From JAFALX01 sp036378495 (GTDB taxonomy: Bacteria; Chloroflexota; Dormibacteria; Aeolococcales; Aeolococcaceae): DNA of 63,123 nt. This document shows, one piece after another, positions 58,423 to 63,123 of this stretch. Both the position numbers and the translations under genes were made by a program. The first letter of the stretch is position 1. The number at the start of each line of letters is the position of its first letter. The DNA lies in assembly GCA_036378495.1 (NCBI GenBank), contig DASUWI010000041.1, forward strand, positions 1-63,123. The letters are read 5' to 3'. The notes below the pieces were generated by a model. The model made no database searches. It had not been told where the DNA came from and worked only from the letters and a program-made list of their open reading frames with translations.

Positions 58423-59085
58423 CTAACTCTCGCGCACGACGGCAAACGCGAGGCCGTCGTGGCCCTTGACGCCGACGGTCTGGATCACGGTCGCATCCAG
58501 CCGCGGGTCGGCCGCGAGCATCGCGTTGAAGTCGCGGATCGCCTGCGTCGATTCGTCGGCGCCGGCGGCATCGAGGATTGCCCCGTGGCGCACCACGTTG
58601 TCGGCGATGATGAGTCCGCCCCGATGGGTCAGCTGCAGCGACCAGCGCAGATACTCGGGATAGCCGACCTTGTCGGCGTCGATGAAGATCAGGTCGAACG
58701 GACCGGCCTTCTCCAGGACGAGCGCCGGCATGCTCGCGCGGGCGGGGCCGAGCATGACGGCGACGTTGCCCAGGCCGGCCGCATCGAGGTTGGCGCGCGC
58801 CACCCTTGCGTGATGCGGGTCCACCTCCAGCGTGATCATCCGTCCGTCATCGGGGAGGGCGCGGCCCAGCCAGATGGCGCTGTACCCACCGAGTGTGCCC
58901 ACCTCGAGAATCGAGCGCGCACGCATGCTGCGCGCGATCAGGTGCAGCAGCCGGCCCTGCATCGGCGACACAGCGATCTCCGGCAGCCCCTCGGCGCGGC
59001 TGCGCTCAACCGCGGCCCGCAGGATGTCGTCGTCGGGGAACAATCCCGCCAGGTAGTCGTCAACGGCGGTCCAGGCCTCGCTCAT
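58423..59085 (-). CDS. class I SAM-dependent O-methyltransferase (CCoAOMT-like)
   Basis: 220 aa. SAM motif ILEVGTLGGYSAIWLGRAL, LEVDPHHARVARANLDAAG, and the metal/substrate region DLIFIDADKVGYPEYL with IADNVVRHG, which is the caffeoyl-CoA/catechol O-methyltransferase pattern needing Mg. Acceptor unknown. Start set at 59085 (MSEAW) because GGAG lies five bases before it. Confidence 0.88.
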   Translation of the reverse strand: MSEAWTAVDDYLAGLFPDDDILRAAVERSRAEGLPEIAVSPMQGRLLHLIARSMRARSILEVGTLGGYSAIWLGRALPDDGRMITLEVDPHHARVARANLDAAGLGNVAVMLGPARASMPALVLEKAGPFDLIFIDADKVGYPEYLRWSLQLTHRGGLIIADNVVRHGAILDAAGADESTQAIRDFNAMLAADPRLDATVIQTVGVKGHDGLAFAVVRES

Positions 59086-59110
59086 CGACGCTCCCTCGAG
59101 CATGCAGCGG

Positions 59111-59770
59111 TCATGGTCGGGTGTGCGGCGCGGCGACCAGCGCAACGAAGGCGAAGAACGACGCCGTCGCGGCGATGACAAGCAGATGGAACACCTCGTG
59201 ATAGCCGAACACGCGCGGCCAGAGTCGGGGACGCTGAAACGCGTACGCCAGCGCGCCCAGTGAGTACAGCAGGGCGCCGGCGAGCAGCAGCAACAGCGCG
59301 GCGTCGCTCAGCCGCTGCACGAAGACCGGCAAGGCGACGATCGCGATCCAGCCGGTGCACAAGTAGAGCAGGACCGTCACCCCGCGTGGCACGCGCACCG
59401 GCAACAGGCTGAGCGTGATACCGGCCAGCGCTGCCACCCAGACCGCGGTGAGGATCGCGATGCGCGCAACGCCGTCGAGGATGATCACGCCGGCGGCCGT
59501 GTACGTGGCGGCGATCATGAGGAAGATGGTGGAGTGATCCAGGCGGCGCCACACCGCGCGACCGCGCGGTGACCAGGGCCCGCGATGATACAGCGCGCTG
59601 ACGGTGAACACGAGGATCATGGCCGTGCCGTAGAGCGCGAGCGCGGCGCGCACGCCGGCATCACGCGGCCCGAACACGACCAGCAGCGTTGCCGCGATCG
59701 CCGCCGGACCAATCGCCACGGCGTGCGACCAGCCGCGCAGCAGCGGTCGCTCCGGCACCGAGGTGGACAC
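59111..59770 (-). CDS. haemolysin III/PAQR family membrane protein
   Basis: 219 aa, seven membrane helices. Family motifs: VFTVSALYHRGPWSPRGRAVW, RLDHSTIFLMIAATYTA, FGYHEVFHLLVIAATASFFAF, with the His/Asp residues that form the PAQR zinc site. Function in bacteria is unclear; names such as haemolysin III are historical. GTG start. Confidence 0.9.
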   Translation of the reverse strand: MSTSVPERPLLRGWSHAVAIGPAAIAATLLVVFGPRDAGVRAALALYGTAMILVFTVSALYHRGPWSPRGRAVWRRLDHSTIFLMIAATYTAAGVIILDGVARIAILTAVWVAALAGITLSLLPVRVPRGVTVLLYLCTGWIAIVALPVFVQRLSDAALLLLLAGALLYSLGALAYAFQRPRLWPRVFGYHEVFHLLVIAATASFFAFVALVAAPHTRP

Positions 59771-59802
59771 GACTCGATCATGCCACGCCGGTCACACGCC
59801 GA

Positions 59803-62037
59803 TCAGGCGGCGGCGGGCGCCTCGTCGGGCTCGGCGGGGGGCAGCCCACGCAACAACCAGCGGGGCGCCCACCAGTTGACCGGGCCGAGCAGCCGCATCA
59901 GCGCCGGCACCACCAGTGCGCGCACCAATGTGGCGTCGGCCACCACGGCGATGGCCATCCCCAGGCCCAGTGACTTGATGGTGACGACACTGGCCAGCGC
60001 AAAGGCGAGGAACACGCTGGCCATGATCACGGCAGCGCCGGTCACGAGGCGGCCGCTGCGCTCGAGGCCGGCAGCCACTGCCACGCGATTGTCGCGCGTG
60101 CGCCGCCACTCTTCCTGCATGCGCGTGAGCAGGAACACCTCGTAGTCCATCGAGAGGCCGAACACGATGCAGAAGAGCAGCACCGGGATCGTGGGATCGA
60201 TGGGGCCGGGGCTGAAGCCGAGCAGGCCCGAGAGGTTGCCGTCCTGGAAGATCCACACCAGCGCGCCGAACGCCGCGCTCAGCGACAGCGCGTTCATGAG
60301 CACCGCCTTCAGCGGCAGCGCCACCGAGCGCAGCAGCAGCAGCAGCACACCGAGCGTGGCCACCACCACGAACCCCACGACGACCGGGATCCGCGCGACC
60401 ATGTAGTCGACGAAGTCGAGGTCGAAGGCGGTGTTGCCGGTGACCAGCACGGTGGCGCCCGCCACGGAGTCGTGCGCGCGGATCGTGCGCACCAGCTGGT
60501 GTGCCTGGTGACTGGTGGTGAAGTAGGGAGTCTCCGCGTCGAGCACGGCGATGCTGGACCCGGTGGAGCGGTGCAGCAGATCCTGCACCTCCACCGGCAG
60601 GCTGGTCCGCGGCTCCTGGTACAGAGCCTGATAGCCGGCGAGCGGCGTCGAGGCGTCGACGTTCACGTAGCTCTTGACCGAAACAACGCCGGGCGTCTGC
60701 TGCAGGCGGCGGCTCACGGTGTACGCAGCGGCGAGGTTCTGCGCCGTGAAAGGCGAGCCCTGGTCGAACTGCATCACGACGTCCAGGGTGTTCTGTCCCG
60801 CCTCCGGGAACTGCGACTGCAGCAGCTCCGAGCCCACGCGCGACTCCGCGTTCGGCGGTAGCTGACCGACATCGGTGGTGGCCAGGTTGATGCCGAGGAA
60901 GGGGAGGCCGGCGGCCACCAGCACCGCCGCCGTGGGGATGAGCACGAGCCAGGGGCGCCGCATCACCCACACGGCCACACGGTGCCACGCGCCCTGGCCG
61001 AAGGGGCGCGGCTGCAGGACCGGGACGCGCAGCCGGTTGACGCGCGGCCCGAGGATCGCCAGCAGCGCCGGCAGGAGGGTCAGCGCGTAGAGGACGGAGG
61101 CGGCCACCACGACGGCGCCGGCGGCGCCCATCGACACCAGCGACGTGCCGGTGAAGAACAGCAGCCCGGCGAGGCCCAGCGCGACCGTCACACCACTGAA
61201 CGCGATGGCGCGTCCGGCGGTGCCCATGGTGACGCTGAGCGCGCGCGCGGTGTCCCCGTCGCGTGCCAGCTCCTCGCGAAAGCGCGTGACGATGAAGAGC
61301 GAATAGTCGATGGCGATGCCGAGGCCGATCAGCGTCACGACGTTCACCGCGTACGTGGACACATCGAATCCGTGCGCCATCAGATACGTGACGCCGATGC
61401 CGCCCACGACGGCGAAGATCCCGACTCCGAGACAGAGGAGAGCGGCGACACCGGTGCCGAAGACGATCACCAGGAAGATCAGGGCCAGCGGCAGCGACAC
61501 CATTTCGGAACGACGCAGGTCGGAGGCGAGGATGGTGTCGAAGTCCGATGCCAGCGGCACGTCACCCTGGCTGGAGATGCGCAACGGTGAAGAATGCACC
61601 TCGCCGCGAAGCTGCGGGTACTGCTGGCGCGCCGAGGCGAAGTCGAGCGACAGGTTGACCACCGCGACGACGGTGTGGCGATCGGTCGACACCATGGTTG
61701 CCGCCTGCGCCGGGGTCGCGCTGTACGGCGTCTGAATGCTCGTGACACGGCGATCGTGTGCGAGCTGCGCGATCGCGTTCCGGACCGCAGATTGAAAGCC
61801 CGGATCGCCGAACGTCGCCGCGGGGTCGGTGAAGAGGAACAGGAACGACGTTCCCGTCGCAGCGGGCAGCTGCTGTGACTCGAGCTGCGACGCGCGCACG
61901 GCGTCGCCGCTGAATCCACTCGCGTTCTTGAGCTCGCCCCCGTTGAGCAGCGCTACCACTGAAAGCACGAAGAGAAGGACGGAGGCGGCGAGCACCAGCC
62001 GGCGATGGTGGTACACGAACAAACCCCATCGCCTCAT
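59803..62037 (-). CDS. MMPL family RND transporter
   Basis: 744 aa with two RND halves. Helix signatures GLGIAIDYSLFIVTRFREEL and IVFGLSMDYEVFLLTRMQEEW carry the proton-relay Asp-Tyr pairs. One N-terminal membrane helix, then two large outer loops. MMPL members export lipids or hydrophobic molecules. It is unlike the mce-linked RND protein in being short and without Pro-rich linkers. ATG 62037. It lies 55 bases after hemH on the same strand. Confidence 0.92.
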   Translation of the reverse strand: MRRWGLFVYHHRRLVLAASVLLFVLSVVALLNGGELKNASGFSGDAVRASQLESQQLPAATGTSFLFLFTDPAATFGDPGFQSAVRNAIAQLAHDRRVTSIQTPYSATPAQAATMVSTDRHTVVAVVNLSLDFASARQQYPQLRGEVHSSPLRISSQGDVPLASDFDTILASDLRRSEMVSLPLALIFLVIVFGTGVAALLCLGVGIFAVVGGIGVTYLMAHGFDVSTYAVNVVTLIGLGIAIDYSLFIVTRFREELARDGDTARALSVTMGTAGRAIAFSGVTVALGLAGLLFFTGTSLVSMGAAGAVVVAASVLYALTLLPALLAILGPRVNRLRVPVLQPRPFGQGAWHRVAVWVMRRPWLVLIPTAAVLVAAGLPFLGINLATTDVGQLPPNAESRVGSELLQSQFPEAGQNTLDVVMQFDQGSPFTAQNLAAAYTVSRRLQQTPGVVSVKSYVNVDASTPLAGYQALYQEPRTSLPVEVQDLLHRSTGSSIAVLDAETPYFTTSHQAHQLVRTIRAHDSVAGATVLVTGNTAFDLDFVDYMVARIPVVVGFVVVATLGVLLLLLRSVALPLKAVLMNALSLSAAFGALVWIFQDGNLSGLLGFSPGPIDPTIPVLLFCIVFGLSMDYEVFLLTRMQEEWRRTRDNRVAVAAGLERSGRLVTGAAVIMASVFLAFALASVVTIKSLGLGMAIAVVADATLVRALVVPALMRLLGPVNWWAPRWLLRGLPPAEPDEAPAAA

Positions 62038-62092
62038 CGCGGCGAGTATATCCCGCGGCTCAGGGGCGCCCGCCGCGGTCGTCAGCCGGCCG

Positions 62093-63037
62093 TCAAGACA
62101 CGGTCACACCGGACGCCGCCATCTCGCGATGCACCACCGCTGACAACGCGCTGATGAGCTCGAAAGACGCGTTGGGCATGGCGATCCGCCGCATCTCGAT
62201 GCCCAGCGAGCGGGCCTCGTCCACGGCGGCAACGTCGATGTCGTACAGGATCTCGAGGTGATCGGCGAGGAACTGCACCGGCGCGACCAGCACGGTGCGC
62301 ACACCGCGCTCGTGCAGCGCGGGAAGCAGATCCTTGACGTCGGGTGCGAGCCACGGCTCCGGCGTGTGGCCTGCGCTCTGGTAGGCGAACTGCCACTGCT
62401 TCGGCGCCAGCCCCGCACCTGCGGCGACGGCAGCCGCGGTGTCGCGCAGCTGGTCGATGTATGCAGGGTCGCGGTCCACGACCGACTCGGGAAGGCTGTG
62501 AGCCGTGAAGATCACCGGCATGTCCGTGCCGGATGGGCCGCTCGCATGCAGGGCTTCTTGCAGGCGGAGGGCGAGGGAGTCGACCCACTCCGGGACTGTG
62601 TGCCACGCACCTGCGAGGCGCAGGTCGAGCTCGGCGTGGGCTTCCCGCGCCGCATTGGCAGCTCGCTCATAGCCGGCGAGAATGATCGGCGAGTACTGCG
62701 GCGCGAGAACGATGCCGATTACTCGGCTCGCACCGAGGCCGATCAGCTCGTCGATCGCGGTCGCCACGCGCGGATCGGAGTGCAGCATGCCTGCACGCAC
62801 GGCGAACGTGCCGCGGCCGTCCTGCCCGTCAAGCAGCTCCTGCAGTGCGGCAGCCTGGGCCAGTGTTATGTCGATCAGCGGCGAGCGGCCGATGACGTCG
62901 TAGCGCCGGCGGAATTCAGCGACGAGCTCGGGGGACGCTTCGCGCCCGCCGCGGACCGACGACAGGTACGCGGGCACGTCGGCCGACGTCACCGCCGAGC
63001 CGAATGTGAGCAGCAGAACTCCTGTGGGCGAGCTCAT
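62093..63037 (-). CDS. hemH: ferrochelatase
   Basis: 314 aa. Catalytic His180 in VIFTAHSLPESV, the QSAGHTPEPWLAPDV segment and FLADHLEILYDID with the acidic metal-site Glu are all visible. It inserts Fe(II) into protoporphyrin IX or, as is usual in actinobacteria, coproporphyrin III. ATG overlaps the stop of the upstream hemE fragment, so the two are coupled. Confidence 0.95.
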   Translation of the reverse strand: MSSPTGVLLLTFGSAVTSADVPAYLSSVRGGREASPELVAEFRRRYDVIGRSPLIDITLAQAAALQELLDGQDGRGTFAVRAGMLHSDPRVATAIDELIGLGASRVIGIVLAPQYSPIILAGYERAANAAREAHAELDLRLAGAWHTVPEWVDSLALRLQEALHASGPSGTDMPVIFTAHSLPESVVDRDPAYIDQLRDTAAAVAAGAGLAPKQWQFAYQSAGHTPEPWLAPDVKDLLPALHERGVRTVLVAPVQFLADHLEILYDIDVAAVDEARSLGIEMRRIAMPNASFELISALSAVVHREMAASGVTVS

Positions 63038-63123
63038 GCGCGTGTCGTCTCCGCGTGCACGAGGTCGGTCAGCCTGCGCAGGTGGTCCGCGGGACTCTCG
63101 GGGAGCACCCCGTGCCCGAGGTT
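63034..63123 (-). CDS. hemE: uroporphyrinogen decarboxylase, C-terminal end (cut by window edge)
   Basis: Only the last 29 codons are in the window: NLGHGVLPESPADHLRRL, then TDLVHAETTRA and TGA. NLGHGVLPE is the C-terminal signature of HemE, which decarboxylates uroporphyrinogen III to coproporphyrinogen III. It overlaps hemH by four bases (ATGA), the usual hemE-hemH order. Confidence 0.85.
   Translation of the reverse strand, partial: NLGHGVLPESPADHLRRLTDLVHAETTRA

Noticed and set aside
1..63123. CRISPR arrays, insertion sequences, rRNA genes
   Set aside because: No regularly spaced direct repeats, no transposase-like protein and no rRNA-like stretch were seen in reading both strands.

Overview
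The window is 63 kb of very GC-rich chromosomal DNA. Coding is dense on both strands, with many GTG starts and 1 to 4 base ATGA/GTGA gene overlaps. Gene content is that of a Gram-positive-like actinobacterial lineage: a six-protein mce lipid-transport operon, an imuA-imuB-dnaE2 SOS mutagenesis cassette with an actinobacterial-type LexA box, a mannosyltransferase of the PMT/PIG-V kind, and tyrosine catabolism through homogentisate. A deep-branching soil actinomycete (for example Thermoleophilia) or a neighbour such as Dormibacterota fits; this is inferred from gene content, not proven.

Layout. 1-4190: tRNA-Ser(UGA), a DUF429 protein, a DAHP synthase-chorismate mutase fusion coupled to an ACT protein, then on the minus strand a fumarylacetoacetate hydrolase-family enzyme coupled to a DinB-fold protein, and tRNA-Ser(GCU). 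4190-8230: a small Cys-containing reading frame and two tandem secreted phosphoesterases that share a tandem upstream motif but carry different C-terminal modules. 8330-10570: an HD-GYP-like/LuxR regulator and a protein made of three 66-residue repeats. 10595-15790: tyrosine catabolism on the minus strand (haem-oxygenase-like di-iron protein, 4-hydroxyphenylpyruvate dioxygenase, homogentisate dioxygenase, aminotransferase) with a divergent Lrp/AsnC regulator. 15800-18670: a VapBC toxin-antitoxin pair, a relic of an ATPase regulator, an SRPBCC protein, RidA and a complex-I-NDUFA9-like epimerase. 18747-24965: the SOS cassette. 25114-29840: membrane and protease genes and a GT2-GtrA-GAF fusion. 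30042-43732: two YrbE permeases, an ATPase, six MCE proteins and an MmpL-like RND protein in one tight operon. 43743-47634: small membrane protein, lipoprotein, nadA, glpK. 47731-58415: a glycosylation locus (PMT, two further multi-spanning GT-C-like proteins, amidohydrolase, GT4 glycosyltransferase, two small coupled proteins, GDP-mannose pyrophosphorylase/phosphomannomutase fusion). 58423-63123: O-methyltransferase, haemolysin-III-like protein, MMPL transporter, ferrochelatase and the 3' end of hemE.

How the genes fit together. Amino-acid synthesis (DAHP synthase/mutase, ACT) and tyrosine breakdown are both present; the FAH-family/DinB pair near the left end may complete the homogentisate route, supplying hydrolase and a thiol-dependent isomerase. 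The mce operon looks like a self-contained lipid importer because its ATPase is encoded inside it, with an RND protein at the end. The glycosylation locus could make GDP-mannose and use polyprenyl-linked mannose on the outer face of the membrane.

Most worth a second look: the di-iron oxidase-like gene translationally coupled to hppD, the DinB-FAH pair as a candidate thiol-dependent maleylacetoacetate isomerase/hydrolase unit, the shared TGACGCG tandem motif before both phosphoesterases, the triple-repeat protein, the LexA box inside a promoter spacer, and the degenerate phosphomannomutase half of the GDP-mannose enzyme.
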